The notes beneath the pieces were generated by a model. The model was not told the DNA's origin, did not search any database, and worked only from the letters and a program-made list of their open reading frames with translations. Positions 21,912 to 31,198 of a DNA stretch of 64,000 nucleotides are shown here, one piece after another (the stretch's first letter is position 1; the number at the start of each line of letters is the position of its first letter). Origin of the DNA: Moritella sp. PE36 (GTDB lineage Bacteria > Pseudomonadota > Gammaproteobacteria > Enterobacterales > Moritellaceae); NCBI RefSeq assembly GCF_000170855.1, contig NZ_ABCQ01000001.1, forward strand, positions 186,001-250,000, read 5' to 3'. The position numbers and the translations under genes were made by a program.

Positions 21912-22892
21912 TTAGCTAATGTAATCATCAACCATGTTTAACGCAGTATCTTCACGTAGGATATGAATTAAAGTATTCATATCAGACGGACGTTCTGCGC
22001 GCCACATCATCATTTCGCCTGTTACTGGGTGCTCTAACTTCAGCATACGTGCATGTAGTGCCTGACGACCGAAACCACGCAGTGCTAAGATCAATGTATC
22101 CGTTGCATTGCTTGGTGGCTTTGGACGACCAGCATACACAGTATCACCAACGATAGGATGCATAATATGCGTCATGTGTACACGAATTTGGTGAGTACGA
22201 CCTGATTCAAGACGCAGTCTTAATAACGAATGCGCACGGTATTTCTCAGCAACACGGTAATGTGTTTTTGCGGGTTTACCCAATGGACGAACAGCCATTT
22301 GCGTACGTTTAGTGGCGTGACGACCGATTGGCTCATCAACAAAACCACCCGCAGTCATAGTACCTGATACAACCGCTTCGTATTCACGCGTAATACGACG
22401 AGCCTGTAGCGCAGTGACTAAATGCGTTTGTGCTGGAATTGTTTTTGCAATCACCATCAAACCCGTTGTGTCTTTATCGAGACGGTGAACAATACCAGCA
22501 CGTGGCACGTCAATAATGTCTGGATAATGGAATAACAATGCATTAAGCACTGTGCCATCTGGGTTACCTGCACCTGGATGCACAACAAAACCAGCTGGTT
22601 TGTTGATAACAAGAATGTCATCATCTTCATACACGATAACAAGTGGCAGATCTTGTGGCTCGTAACGCACTTCTTCGTCAACTTCTGCGTTTAAGATAAT
22701 TTTATCGCCGTATTGCATTTTTTCACGTGCTTTAACGACAACGTTGCCATTTAAGTTAACAAATCCTGCAAGAATCCATTCTTTCAGACGTGTACGAGAA
22801 TAATCTGGGAACATCTCGGCTAAAACTTGGTCTAAACGTTGACCGACTTGGTGTTCTGCAACAACGGCAGAAAGTTCGATATGTTGGCTCAT
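21912..22892 (-). CDS. rluD: 23S rRNA pseudouridine 1911/1915/1917 synthase RluD
   Basis: A 326-residue RluA-family pseudouridine synthase, equal in length to E. coli RluD. An N-terminal S4 RNA-binding domain (GQRLDQVLAEMFPDYSRTRLKEWILAGFVNLNG, read in part) precedes the catalytic domain with the nucleophilic aspartate in GIVHRLDKDTTGLMV and the motif SGRTHQIRVHMTHI. It modifies helix 69 of 23S rRNA. Transcribed with pgeF and divergent from bamD, the usual neighbourhood. A small hairpin (GGACC/GGTCC, 22902-22919) lies just before the start. Confidence 0.96.
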   Translation of the reverse strand: MSQHIELSAVVAEHQVGQRLDQVLAEMFPDYSRTRLKEWILAGFVNLNGNVVVKAREKMQYGDKIILNAEVDEEVRYEPQDLPLVIVYEDDDILVINKPAGFVVHPGAGNPDGTVLNALLFHYPDIIDVPRAGIVHRLDKDTTGLMVIAKTIPAQTHLVTALQARRITREYEAVVSGTMTAGGFVDEPIGRHATKRTQMAVRPLGKPAKTHYRVAEKYRAHSLLRLRLESGRTHQIRVHMTHIMHPIVGDTVYAGRPKPPSNATDTLILALRGFGRQALHARMLKLEHPVTGEMMMWRAERPSDMNTLIHILREDTALNMVDDYIS

Positions 22893-23029
22893 AGGTAGCA
22901 GGGACCCTCTTCGGTCCTAATTTTCAGTATAATTACAGGATTCAGGCTATTTTAGCCTTTTATTTTGCTGTAGCATATTAGCTACATAACTATTTTTCGC
23001 ATTAAGCAATTTGGAATAAATCCAACCTA

Positions 23030-23767
23030 ATGAAAAAATCAATAAAATTAGCAATAAGTTTATCGCTCGCACTGGTTATGGCAACCGGTTGCTCTTCAAA
23101 AACAGAGCCAAACGTACCAGATAAACCAGCCATTGAGCTGTACAGCATAGCTCAACAATCGTTACAAGCGGGTAATTTTGTGTCCGCAATTGAAACGCTT
23201 GAAGCGCTTGATACACGTTACCCATTTGGCCCGCACACAGTGCAAGTGCAACTAGACTTGATCTATGCTTACTACAAGAATAGTGACACTGCACAGGCAT
23301 TGGCCAATATAGATCGCTTTATTCGCTTAAACCCAAGCCATAAAGACATAGATTATGTCTACTATATGCGTGGACTTACCAATATGGGCGCGGATTATAA
23401 CCTATTTCATGACCTATTTAATATAGATCGTTCAGATCGAGACCCAAGTTATGCAAATGCGGCCTTCAATGACTTCACTCGCTTAATCAAACGCTACCCA
23501 CAAAGTGAGTATGTGGCTGATGCGCAGAAACGTGCGATTGCGATTAAAAGTCGCCTAGCGCGTTATGAGTTATCTGCCGCTGAATATTACATGAAACGTA
23601 AGGCTTACATCGCTGCGATCCAACGTGCACAACACATTATCGATAATTTTGCGGATACAGAATCACGTACCGGTGCATTAAAAGTAATGATTAAAGCGTA
23701 CGACATTTTAGAGCAACCAACGCTGAAAGCCAATGCTAAAAAGATCTTAGCGGCTAACGCCAGTTAA
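23030..23767 (+). CDS. bamD: Outer membrane protein assembly lipoprotein BamD
   Basis: A 245-residue lipoprotein of the BAM complex, which inserts beta-barrel proteins into the outer membrane. The signal peptide ends in a lipobox (LVMATGC, cysteine near residue 21). Five TPR-like helical repeats follow, with YYMRGLTNM and RFIRLNPSHKDIDYVYY typical of the YfiO/ComL family. E. coli BamD has 245 residues as well. Divergent from rluD and closed by a strong terminator. Confidence 0.96.
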   Translation: MKKSIKLAISLSLALVMATGCSSKTEPNVPDKPAIELYSIAQQSLQAGNFVSAIETLEALDTRYPFGPHTVQVQLDLIYAYYKNSDTAQALANIDRFIRLNPSHKDIDYVYYMRGLTNMGADYNLFHDLFNIDRSDRDPSYANAAFNDFTRLIKRYPQSEYVADAQKRAIAIKSRLARYELSAAEYYMKRKAYIAAIQRAQHIIDNFADTESRTGALKVMIKAYDILEQPTLKANAKKILAANAS

Positions 23768-23811
23768 TGCATAGTACATCTCACGATGATTATTAACGCT
23801 AAAAATAAAAT

Positions 23812-23849
23812 ATAAAAAAACGGCGTCTATGCAAATAGACGCCGTTTTT
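23812..23849. terminator. Bidirectional terminator between bamD and hemE
   Basis: AACGGCGTCTAT and ATAGACGCCGTT pair around a four-base GCAA loop, with A and T runs on either side. Confidence 0.92.
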
Positions 23850-23897
23850 ATTGGTATTTATACTACTAAGCTTATCGCTACCGTACTAAGCTTACAC

Positions 23898-24962
23898 CTA
23901 TTTATGGTATTGCTTACTCAATTCACCAACTGCTTCGATGAATACGCCTGCTTTTTCAGGTTCAACATCTAAGTGAATGCCGTGACCTAAGTTCATCACA
24001 TGGCCATTGCCTGTACCAAAACCAGCTAAGATCGTGCTTACTTCTTCACGAATGCGTTCTGGCGATGCATACAGCATTGAAGGGTCCATGTTACCTTGCA
24101 GCGCAACTTTATCACCAACACGAGCTTTCGCTTCAGCAATATCAATGGTCCAATCTAAACCAATCGCATCACAACCTGTTGCCGCGATCTGCTCGATCCA
24201 TTGACCACCGTTCTTGGTAAACAAAGTAACCGGTACTTTACGGCCGTCGTTGAAACGCGTTAAGCCATCAACAATTTTGTGCATGTACTGTAGTGAGAAG
24301 TCTTTGTAATCACGTGGTGACAATACGCCACCCCAAGTATCAAATACCATCACAGATTGTGCACCCGCAGCAATTTGCGCATTCAGGTAAGAGATAACAG
24401 AATCGGCTAACTTATCTAATAATAAGTGTAACGTTTGTGGTTCAGAAAATGCCATTTTCTTAATTTTCGTGAAAGTTTTAGTACCGCTACCTTCAACCAT
24501 ATAAGTTGCTAACGTCCACGGGCTACCAGAAAAACCAATTAACGGCACTGAACCATTAAGATTTTTACGGATAGTACGCACCGCGTTCATCACATATTGT
24601 AATTCGCCTTCTGGATCTGGCATGCCGATTTTATCAACGTCTGCTTTACACGTGATCGGACGCTCAAATTTAGGGCCTTCACCTTCTGAAAAATACAAAC
24701 CTAACCCCATCGCATCGGGGATAGTTAAGATATCAGAAAACAGAATAGCCGCATCAAGTGGAAAACGGCGTAATGGTTGTAATGTTACTTCACAAGCAAG
24801 TTCTGCATTTTTACATAGCGACATAAAGTCACCCGCTTCAGCGCGCGTTGCTTTATATTCTGGTAAATAACGGCCTGCTTGGCGCATCATCCATACTGGT
24901 GTTTGGTCTACCGATTCTTTGGCTAACGCACGTAAATAACGATCATTCTTTAACTCGCTCAT
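23898..24962 (-). CDS. hemE: Uroporphyrinogen decarboxylase
   Basis: A 354-residue enzyme, identical in length to E. coli HemE. It decarboxylates the four acetate side chains of uroporphyrinogen III to give coproporphyrinogen III in heme synthesis. The N-terminal signature [15 protein letters not shown], the second signature [16 protein letters not shown], and the conserved FDTWGG and NLGHGI segments are all present. A single gene, divergent from rsd. Confidence 0.97.
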   Translation of the reverse strand: MSELKNDRYLRALAKESVDQTPVWMMRQAGRYLPEYKATRAEAGDFMSLCKNAELACEVTLQPLRRFPLDAAILFSDILTIPDAMGLGLYFSEGEGPKFERPITCKADVDKIGMPDPEGELQYVMNAVRTIRKNLNGSVPLIGFSGSPWTLATYMVEGSGTKTFTKIKKMAFSEPQTLHLLLDKLADSVISYLNAQIAAGAQSVMVFDTWGGVLSPRDYKDFSLQYMHKIVDGLTRFNDGRKVPVTLFTKNGGQWIEQIAATGCDAIGLDWTIDIAEAKARVGDKVALQGNMDPSMLYASPERIREEVSTILAGFGTGNGHVMNLGHGIHLDVEPEKAGVFIEAVGELSKQYHK

Positions 24963-25468
24963 ATCCTTTCCTGAATTGCGGCTCTAATATGACGTGATTG
25001 TAACATTATTCAACAATTGACAAAATATCTGACGCCACTTTCATGGTTAATTTAACCACAAGTTGATCCCAACACGGCATTCGTCGCCAAAATACAAAAT
25101 AACACACCAGAATTGACATTTAAGCGGAGAAAAAAACAACAAATTTGCAACGTCAGTAACACGTCAATCTCAGACCATTTGTATTTAGGTAACTAATTTG
25201 CACAATTATCAGTAACTGAATCAGAGACATCAATCACAATTACTTAACAAGCATAACGAACAAAATCAAAAATCAGTCATAACAAACACTTATGTGCTAT
25301 TATTAGACCTACAACAGTTTTCAATTCGTAGCCGTGCTTTAGCAGACATATCTGTTATTGCGGCACTAATTAATCAGGTTTGACCAGATAAAATAGTGTT
25401 GACGTTTTACGGTAAAAAATTTAGTAATAGGACACCTTAGTTTTTTAAGGGTACATGGAGTAAGTCAT
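24963..25468. other. 506-base intergenic region between hemE and rsd
   Basis: AT-rich, no supported gene in any frame. It must hold the hemE promoter (minus strand) and the rsd promoter (plus strand; see 25399-25427). An imperfect stem (AGCAGA/TCTGTT within GTGC...GCAC, 25336-25370) lies in the possible rsd leader. I see no recognisable riboswitch or small RNA signature. Confidence 0.6.
25399..25427 (+). promoter_or_regulatory. Candidate sigma-70 promoter of rsd
   Basis: TTGACG at 25399-25404, a 17-base spacer and TAGTAA at 25422-25427, about 40 bases before the start. The -35 is near consensus, the -10 weaker. Confidence 0.5.
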
Positions 25469-25957
25469 ATGTTAACCAAATTAGAACAAGCGCAACAAGC
25501 TTGGGGCGGTACGCACAACGCCATTGATCACTGGCTCGAAGAGCGACAAGAACTGATTGTCGATTATTGCAAACTCGAAGGCTTACCCCCATTTAAAAAA
25601 ACCGCCGCACTACCCAGTAAAGATGAACTACAAGCCTTCTGCCAAATTTTAATCGATTATCTATCGACAGGTCATTTTGAAGTTTACGATCAAATCGTCT
25701 CTCAATGTGCCGAGTACAGCACCCAAAGTCTGAAACTTGCGCAAGACATCCAACCGCGGATCGTATTAACAACCGAAGCACTGGTTGAGTTCAACGATAA
25801 ATATGCTGAAGGCAATCAAGATGACGATGCATTAATCATGTCTTTAGATAATGATATGTCGAAAGTAGGCGAACTATTAGAACAGCGTTTTGAATTAGAA
25901 GATCAACTGCTATATACCCTAGCAACCTATCACCGCGAAGTTGTCGGCGCAGAATAA
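25469..25957 (+). CDS. rsd: Anti-sigma-70 factor Rsd (AlgQ family)
   Basis: A 162-residue all-helical protein of the Rsd/AlgQ family (E. coli Rsd 158 residues). The N-terminal helix AQQAWGGTHNAIDHWLEERQ and the segment LVDYCKLEG-like (LIVDYCKLEGLPP) are family marks. Rsd binds region 4 of sigma-70 in stationary phase and frees core polymerase for other sigma factors. A GGAG ribosome site lies 10 bases upstream of the ATG. hemE next to rsd recalls the E. coli rsd-nudC-hemE neighbourhood, here without nudC. Confidence 0.92.
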   Translation: MLTKLEQAQQAWGGTHNAIDHWLEERQELIVDYCKLEGLPPFKKTAALPSKDELQAFCQILIDYLSTGHFEVYDQIVSQCAEYSTQSLKLAQDIQPRIVLTTEALVEFNDKYAEGNQDDDALIMSLDNDMSKVGELLEQRFELEDQLLYTLATYHREVVGAE

Positions 25958-26004
25958 CGACCAGAATAGAATAACTATCCATGTGCAAATAAATGACGAC
26001 TAAT

Positions 26005-26041
26005 AAAAAACCCATTCACACGATTAATATGAATGGGTTTT
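26005..26041. terminator. Bidirectional terminator between rsd and fkpA
   Basis: AAACCCATTCA and TGAATGGGTTT pair around a 13-base AT-rich loop, with an A run on the left and TTTT on the right. Confidence 0.85.
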
Positions 26042-26104
26042 GACAAAAAACGCATAAAATAGCAGTAACCGAATGACTCGGCTACTGGATTTTAAAACGT
26101 CTAA

Positions 26105-26857
26105 TTATTTTTCTTGTCCAGCAATTTCGATCAATTCAACTTCAAATACTAATGTTGAATTTGGTGGGATATCTGCACCCGCACCTTGTGCGCCATAACC
26201 TAGCTCAGATGGGATGTATAATTTATACTTACTGCCCACGTTCATTAGTGAAACACCTTCAGTCCAACCAGGGATCACACGATTAAGTGCAAATGTTGCT
26301 GGTTCGCCACGTTCGACAGAACTATCAAATACCGAACCGTCTAATAGTGAACCGGTGTAATGCACAGTGACGGTATCATCTGGCGATGCAAGTTCACCTT
26401 CACCAGCCGTTAGCACTTCATATTGAAGACCTGAATCGGTAGTGGTAATGCCTTCTTTTTTGCCGTTTTCAGCAAAGAAACTAGCAGCTTCAGCTTCCAG
26501 TTTCTCACCTTCAATACGTGCAGCTTCCGTTGAAAGCGTATTCATTTTTTCGTCATACGCTTTTAATACAGCTTGTAGCTCTTCGTCAGATAATTGCGTT
26601 GATTCATTTAACGCATCAGTAATACCTTGAACAATGATTTCTTTATCCAATGGTGCACCTAGCTCTTCTTGACGCTTAAGGGGTGCAACCAAGTTGCGTG
26701 CAACGATTGAACCGATTGCATAAGCCGCTTGTTGATCTTCGCTGTAAGTCTTAATGTCTGTTATTTTTTCTGCTGGCGCTTCTGGTGCTTCTTGACCACA
26801 TGCCGCTAACAGAGATACTGCTGAAGCGAGTACCGTTACTTTAAAAAATTTTTTCAT
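26105..26857 (-). CDS. fkpA: FKBP-type peptidyl-prolyl isomerase, FkpA-like lipoprotein
   Basis: A 250-residue periplasmic folding factor. The signal peptide ends VSLLAACGQE, a lipobox with the cysteine at residue 20, so it is probably membrane-anchored, unlike soluble E. coli FkpA. A helical dimerisation domain (residues 35-140) precedes the FKBP domain (about 150-245) with TVTVHYTGSLLDGSVFDSS, VIPGWTEGVSLMNVG and LGYGAQGAGADIPPNSTLVFEVEL. Divergent from slyX, the same neighbourhood (fkpA-slyX-slyD) as in E. coli. Confidence 0.93.
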   Translation of the reverse strand: MKKFFKVTVLASAVSLLAACGQEAPEAPAEKITDIKTYSEDQQAAYAIGSIVARNLVAPLKRQEELGAPLDKEIIVQGITDALNESTQLSDEELQAVLKAYDEKMNTLSTEAARIEGEKLEAEAASFFAENGKKEGITTTDSGLQYEVLTAGEGELASPDDTVTVHYTGSLLDGSVFDSSVERGEPATFALNRVIPGWTEGVSLMNVGSKYKLYIPSELGYGAQGAGADIPPNSTLVFEVELIEIAGQEK

Positions 26858-27110
26858 CGAAATACCTAATTAAAATAATGCCGTGTAATTCCACAACTAC
26901 GTGCTAAGTTACTTATACCTAAACTACATTAGTATTATCATAACTATTTGATGCTTCCATACAAGATATTAACCACTATAAATACAAAAAATGATAGTTC
27001 ACTCTACTTTACTTAGTTTTACATCCTATCTCGGCTAGTATTTCAGCTCAAATAAATCGACATTACATGTTAAACTTAATTCAGTAGATTATAGTCATAG
27101 CGGAAAAAAC

Positions 27111-27332
27111 ATGGAAATTCAGCAATTAGAAGAGCGTGTTGAAAACTTAGAGATGAAACTGAGTTTTCAGGACGACACTATCGAACAATTAAATAATGCC
27201 ATTATTGAGCAGCAAAAAATACTGGAAGATCAGAAAGTACAGCTGACTTTTTTAATTAGTCGCATCAAAACAATGCAAGTGGGCAGTGGCCTAGCAAGTG
27301 AAGCGGATGAGACACCACCACCGCATTATTAA
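27111..27332 (+). CDS. slyX: SlyX family protein
   Basis: A 73-residue coiled-coil protein beginning MEIQQLEERVENLEMKLSFQ and ending in the proline-rich DETPPPHY that marks the SlyX family. Function is unknown. Its place between fkpA and slyD is conserved in Enterobacteria and Vibrio. A terminator follows at once. Confidence 0.93.
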   Translation: MEIQQLEERVENLEMKLSFQDDTIEQLNNAIIEQQKILEDQKVQLTFLISRIKTMQVGSGLASEADETPPPHY

Positions 27333-27390
27333 TACGTGAATGGCTGTGGTTTCCTAGAGTAAAAATAGCAGATTATTTACTGTAAACAAT

Positions 27391-27419
27391 AAAATGCCAG
27401 TCAAGTGACTGGCATTTTT
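27391..27419. terminator. Terminator between slyX and slyD
   Basis: AAAATGCCAGTCA and TGACTGGCATTTTT form an almost continuous stem with a tiny loop; T runs exist on both strands. Confidence 0.9.
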
Positions 27420-27496
27420 CTTTTAATTAAACCTAAATTTAATCGTTACTGTGAGTCATCGACTATCAATAACCAACCACCCAACATCACTAATGA

Positions 27497-28105
27497 TTAG
27501 TGACCGCCGCAGCAACCGTCTTTTTTCTCTTCTTTTGATTCGTTAGAACCACAACAACCGGTATCTTCTTTTGCTTCGTCAGCACCACAACAGCCACCTT
27601 CATGATCATGCTCGTGTCCGTGATCATGACCACAACCGCCAGCGCCATGGATATGACCGTGCTCTAGCTCTTCTTCAGTTGCTTCACGAATACCGATAAC
27701 TTCACCGTTGAATTGCAGTGTACGACCCGCAAATGGGTGGTTAGCATCAACAACAATAATGTCGTCTTCAACAGCAGTAACGATAACCGTACGGTGACCT
27801 GCATCAGTATCAGCACTGAATGCCATACCCGGTTCAACGCCTTCAACACCGTCGAATAACTCAGCAGGTACTTCTTGAACGAGTTCAGGATCGTAGATGC
27901 CGTAGCCTTGTTCAGGTTGGATAGTTACGTCAAATTCATTACCTACTGCTAGGCCTTCTAATTCAGCTTCAAGACCAGGAACCAGGTAACCAGAACCCAT
28001 TAAGAATTCCAGTGGTGATGAATCACGCGTATCATCGATAAGTTCGCCTTTATCGTCTGTTACTGCGAAGTGTAGTACTACTACTGAGTTTGCTTCAATA
28101 AACAT
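27497..28105 (-). CDS. slyD: FKBP-type peptidyl-prolyl isomerase and nickel chaperone SlyD
   Basis: A 202-residue cytoplasmic folding helper (E. coli 196). The FKBP part (VVVLHFAVTDDKGELIDDT, then PLEFLMGSGYLVPGLEAELEGL) is interrupted by the insert-in-flap domain (residues 70-130). The C-terminal tail from about residue 150 is very rich in His and Cys, with HGHIHGAGGCGHDHGHEHDH and three CCG clusters, typical of SlyD nickel/zinc binding. It can supply nickel to hydrogenase maturation; no such genes are in this window. Confidence 0.95.
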   Translation of the reverse strand: MFIEANSVVVLHFAVTDDKGELIDDTRDSSPLEFLMGSGYLVPGLEAELEGLAVGNEFDVTIQPEQGYGIYDPELVQEVPAELFDGVEGVEPGMAFSADTDAGHRTVIVTAVEDDIIVVDANHPFAGRTLQFNGEVIGIREATEEELEHGHIHGAGGCGHDHGHEHDHEGGCCGADEAKEDTGCCGSNESKEEKKDGCCGGH

Positions 28106-28161
28106 ATTTATTCTCTTAATGCTAATTAACTGTCTTTGATGCGCCTTAAACCAATCTAAAA

Positions 28162-28365
28162 TTATGGTTTAAAGACACCTATCATTTGTTCAAAATCGCG
28201 GGTGGCGGTACTCACCTCTCCATCGGCTTGCGCTTGCGTATAGCCACAACTGACACATTCAATTGTTTCTACCTCATTCACTTGAAATAGCTGGATCACA
28301 TCTATTTCATTGCACGTCGGGCACTTAGCACCGGCGACAAAGCGTTTTTTCTTCCGTTCAACCAC
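28162..28365 (-). CDS. yheV: YheV family zinc-ribbon protein
   Basis: A 67-residue protein with two Cys pairs, CPTCNE and CVSCGY, 19 residues apart, forming a small zinc ribbon, and the family's opening KKRFVAGAKCP. In E. coli yheV also lies near slyX/slyD and yheS. Function is unknown. It is 56 bases upstream of slyD on the same strand and may be co-transcribed with it. Confidence 0.9.
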   Translation of the reverse strand: MVERKKKRFVAGAKCPTCNEIDVIQLFQVNEVETIECVSCGYTQAQADGEVSTATRDFEQMIGVFKP

Positions 28366-28554
28366 TGCAACCTCCCAGTCATTTACGATGTAAGTAAACT
28401 TAAATCATCGGCATATCATTGCCAATCTTTGGCCTCTTACCATCGTTTAACCATGAGTGTACTTTATTCTTGGTACAAATTTCAAAGTTTAACATTTTAA
28501 ACTGCGCGTAAATCGGCTAAAATCGCCGCAATTATAGTTACTAATAGCCCTCAT

Positions 28555-30468
28555 ATGATCATAGCTAGCGATATTGAACTTCTGCGTGGTGGCAAGCCAC
28601 TTATTACGAACACCAGTGCCAAAATCAACCCAGGTCAAAAGGTAGGTTTAGTCGGTAAAAATGGTTGTGGTAAATCCAGCCTATTTGCCCTTATTCGCCA
28701 TGAAATTAGTTTGGATAATGGCAGCCTTACCTATCCAAGCAGCTGGCAAGTATCGAGCGTGAAACAGGAAACACCTGCTCTCGATCGCAGCGCCCATGAT
28801 TATGTACTGGATGGCGATACCGGATTCCGTCAACTAGAAGCAGACCTTGCACAAGCTGAAGCGGCGGATAACGGCAATAAAATTGCAGAGATCCACGGCA
28901 AACTTGATGCGATTGGCGCTTATAGCATTAACGCGCGTTGTTCTGAGTTATTATCAGGTTTAGGTTTTAGCGAAGACAAACAGCAACTGTCAGTACAAAG
29001 TTTCTCGGGTGGTTGGCGTATGCGCTTAAACCTAGCCCAAGCACTATTATGTCGTTCTGACTTATTGCTACTTGATGAACCAACCAACCACTTGGATTTA
29101 GATGCGGTTATTTGGTTAGAAAAATGGTTAAAACAGTATGACGGTACCTTAATGCTGATCTCACATGATCGTGATTTCCTCGATGCCATTATTACCAAGA
29201 TCATTCACGTTGAAGACCAAAAGCTCAATGAATACACAGGTGACTACACCTCGTTCGAAAAACAACGTGCCGAAAAACTATCACAACAGCAATCTATGTA
29301 TGAGAAACAACAGCGTGAAGTTGCCCACATGCAAAGTTACATTGACCGTTTCCGTTATAAAGCCTCAAAAGCCAAACAAGCGCAGAGTCGTATTAAAGCG
29401 ATGGAGCGTATGGAGCTTATTTCAGCGGCCAATGCCGATTCGCAATTTAGCTTTCGTTTCTTAACACCTGACGCCCTGCCACTGCCATTATTAACCATGG
29501 AAAACGTGTGCGCAGGTTATGACGATAACTTAATTCTAGATAACATTAAGTTGAATCTGGTTCCGGGTAGTCGTATCGGTTTATTAGGGCGCAATGGCGC
29601 AGGTAAATCAACACTGATCAAATTACTCGCCGGTGAGATCGAGCCGTTAACGGGTAAACTCGAAGTTAATCCCAATTCGAAAGTGGGTTATTTTGCCCAG
29701 CACCAATTAGAATTTTTACGCTTAGACGATACGCCATTGCAACATTTAGTACGTTTAGCGCCGGATAAAACAGAGTTAGAACTGCGTAAATACTTAGGTG
29801 GTTTTGGTTTCATTGGTGAAAAAGCGTTAGATATTGTACGTCCCTTCTCGGGTGGTGAAAAAGCCCGTTTGGTACTAGCGCTGATCGTATGGCAAAAACC
29901 CAACCTATTATTGCTTGATGAACCAACCAACCATTTGGATTTAGAAATGCGTCACGCGCTGTCAGTCGCCCTACAAGGCTTTGAAGGCGCAATGGTTGTA
30001 ATATCACATGATCGTCATTTATTACGCTCTACCACCGATGAGCTGTATTTGGTACACGATAAGAAGGTATTACCGTTTGACGGTGACTTAGATGATTATC
30101 ACAGCTGGTTAAGCGAACAACAAAAAGTTGAAAAGCAAGCCACACAAGTGATCAATACCGGTGCGAACAGTGCCCAAGCGAAGAAAGATCAAAAGCGTAA
30201 AGCGGCTGAATTACGTAAGCTAACGCAGCCAGTACGCAAGCACATTGAAAAAGTCGACAAGCAGCTAGAAACTTTAGGTGACAAGCTGACAGCCCTTGAA
30301 ACACAACTCAGTGAAACCAGTATTTATGAAGATCAAAACAAAGCTAAGCTAAAAACCGCATTAAGCGAGCAAGCGAAGTTTGTTGTGGCGATTGAAGGCG
30401 CTGAAACCACCTGGATGGAGTTGAACGAACAACTTGAAGAAATGATAGAAGAAAGCGAACAAGCTTAA
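28555..30468 (+). CDS. yheS: ABC-F ATPase YheS
   Basis: A 637-residue cytoplasmic ABC-F protein, the same length as E. coli YheS (637). Two ATPase cassettes carry Walker A GKNGCGKSS and GRNGAGKST, signatures FSGGWRMRL and FSGGEKARL, and Walker B LLLLDEPTNHLDLD and LLLLDEPTNHLDLE. The linker with arginine- and lysine-rich helices (SYIDRFRYKASKAKQAQSR) is the P-site tRNA interaction motif; a lysine-rich coiled coil ends the protein. There are no membrane domains. ABC-F proteins act on ribosomes to relieve stalling. Divergent from yheV. Confidence 0.96.
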   Translation: MIIASDIELLRGGKPLITNTSAKINPGQKVGLVGKNGCGKSSLFALIRHEISLDNGSLTYPSSWQVSSVKQETPALDRSAHDYVLDGDTGFRQLEADLAQAEAADNGNKIAEIHGKLDAIGAYSINARCSELLSGLGFSEDKQQLSVQSFSGGWRMRLNLAQALLCRSDLLLLDEPTNHLDLDAVIWLEKWLKQYDGTLMLISHDRDFLDAIITKIIHVEDQKLNEYTGDYTSFEKQRAEKLSQQQSMYEKQQREVAHMQSYIDRFRYKASKAKQAQSRIKAMERMELISAANADSQFSFRFLTPDALPLPLLTMENVCAGYDDNLILDNIKLNLVPGSRIGLLGRNGAGKSTLIKLLAGEIEPLTGKLEVNPNSKVGYFAQHQLEFLRLDDTPLQHLVRLAPDKTELELRKYLGGFGFIGEKALDIVRPFSGGEKARLVLALIVWQKPNLLLLDEPTNHLDLEMRHALSVALQGFEGAMVVISHDRHLLRSTTDELYLVHDKKVLPFDGDLDDYHSWLSEQQKVEKQATQVINTGANSAQAKKDQKRKAAELRKLTQPVRKHIEKVDKQLETLGDKLTALETQLSETSIYEDQNKAKLKTALSEQAKFVVAIEGAETTWMELNEQLEEMIEESEQA

Positions 30469-30479
30469 ACGAGATTATG

Positions 30480-30517
30480 AGTAGAGGTTGAACTGGTATC
30501 AGCCTCTACTTATTTTT
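30480..30517 (+). terminator. Terminator of yheS
   Basis: AGTAGAGGTTG pairs with CAGCCTCTACT (one mismatch) around a short loop, followed by TATTTTT. Confidence 0.8.
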
Positions 30518-30564
30518 AGCATTCCCCCCACAACCTGCTTTACACCATTATATTTGTTAAATAC

Positions 30565-30924
30565 TCAGAATAAACGTTTCCATTGCTCGGTATCGACGAA
30601 CCAGCGTTCCTCATAGATTTTGTCGCCTTCAAATCTGAACAAGACGGTTAATGCGGAGAACTCTATGTTATTGGCTTTCCACTCAACGATTGAAACAACT
30701 TCATTTTCGCCTTCAAGCTGACGCAGCTCAGTAATTTCGAAACCAGGTGGCAGCATACCGCCAAGATTATTTAGCGCCTTACGAAATGTCCGCCGCCCCC
30801 TGAGAATATCCTCCTGTCCCGGCATGATGAATGTCATATCATCCGTGTAATCATTGATTAAGGTATCGAAATCACCTGCACCAACGGCATCCCAACCACG
30901 TTGTACTATATTAGATAGTTTCAT
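30565..30924 (-). CDS. SnoaL/NTF2-like protein
   Basis: A 119-residue protein with the cone-shaped NTF2-like fold signature: an N-terminal helix (WDAVGAGDFDTLINDYTDDMTFIMPGQ) and later strands containing VVSIVEWKAN and KIYEERWFVDTEQW. Related SnoaL-like proteins act as small isomerases, hydrolases or ligand carriers, but no catalytic set can be assigned here. It stands alone. The start has no strong ribosome site but the N-terminus fits the family. Confidence 0.7.
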   Translation of the reverse strand: MKLSNIVQRGWDAVGAGDFDTLINDYTDDMTFIMPGQEDILRGRRTFRKALNNLGGMLPPGFEITELRQLEGENEVVSIVEWKANNIEFSALTVLFRFEGDKIYEERWFVDTEQWKRLF

Positions 30925-31075
30925 TACGGTTGCCTTCTACAATTTTTTATCATTTAACTATAGAGGCTATTCAATCATCCTGCCCTAGCCATTATTAGGC
31001 AAATACTCGATGATAAGTCACTTAACCAACCGATATCACTGCTTTATCGTCATGCAATGATTTAATTAAAAAGTA

Positions 31076-31174
31076 TTATGCTAGTACATCGGCTAAGGCG
31101 AGATTGGTATGCGCTTTAAAACCAAAACGGCTGTAATACTCAGGCTCGCCAAGCAATACGATACCCTCTAGCGC
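31076..31174 (-). pseudogene. 3' remnant of a GNAT acetyltransferase gene
   Basis: On the minus strand 32 codons read ALEGIVLLGEPEYYSRFGFK then AHTNLALADVLA and a stop, the end of a YhbS-like N-acetyltransferase (the LGEPEYYSRFGF phrase is characteristic). An in-frame TAG directly precedes it and no N-terminal part exists; the TonB cluster ends only 24 bases away. The rest of 30925-31198 shows nothing. It looks like a scar of a rearrangement that placed the TonB genes here. Confidence 0.7.
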
Positions 31175-31198
31175 CTAGGATCCTAAACGCCAACAAGC

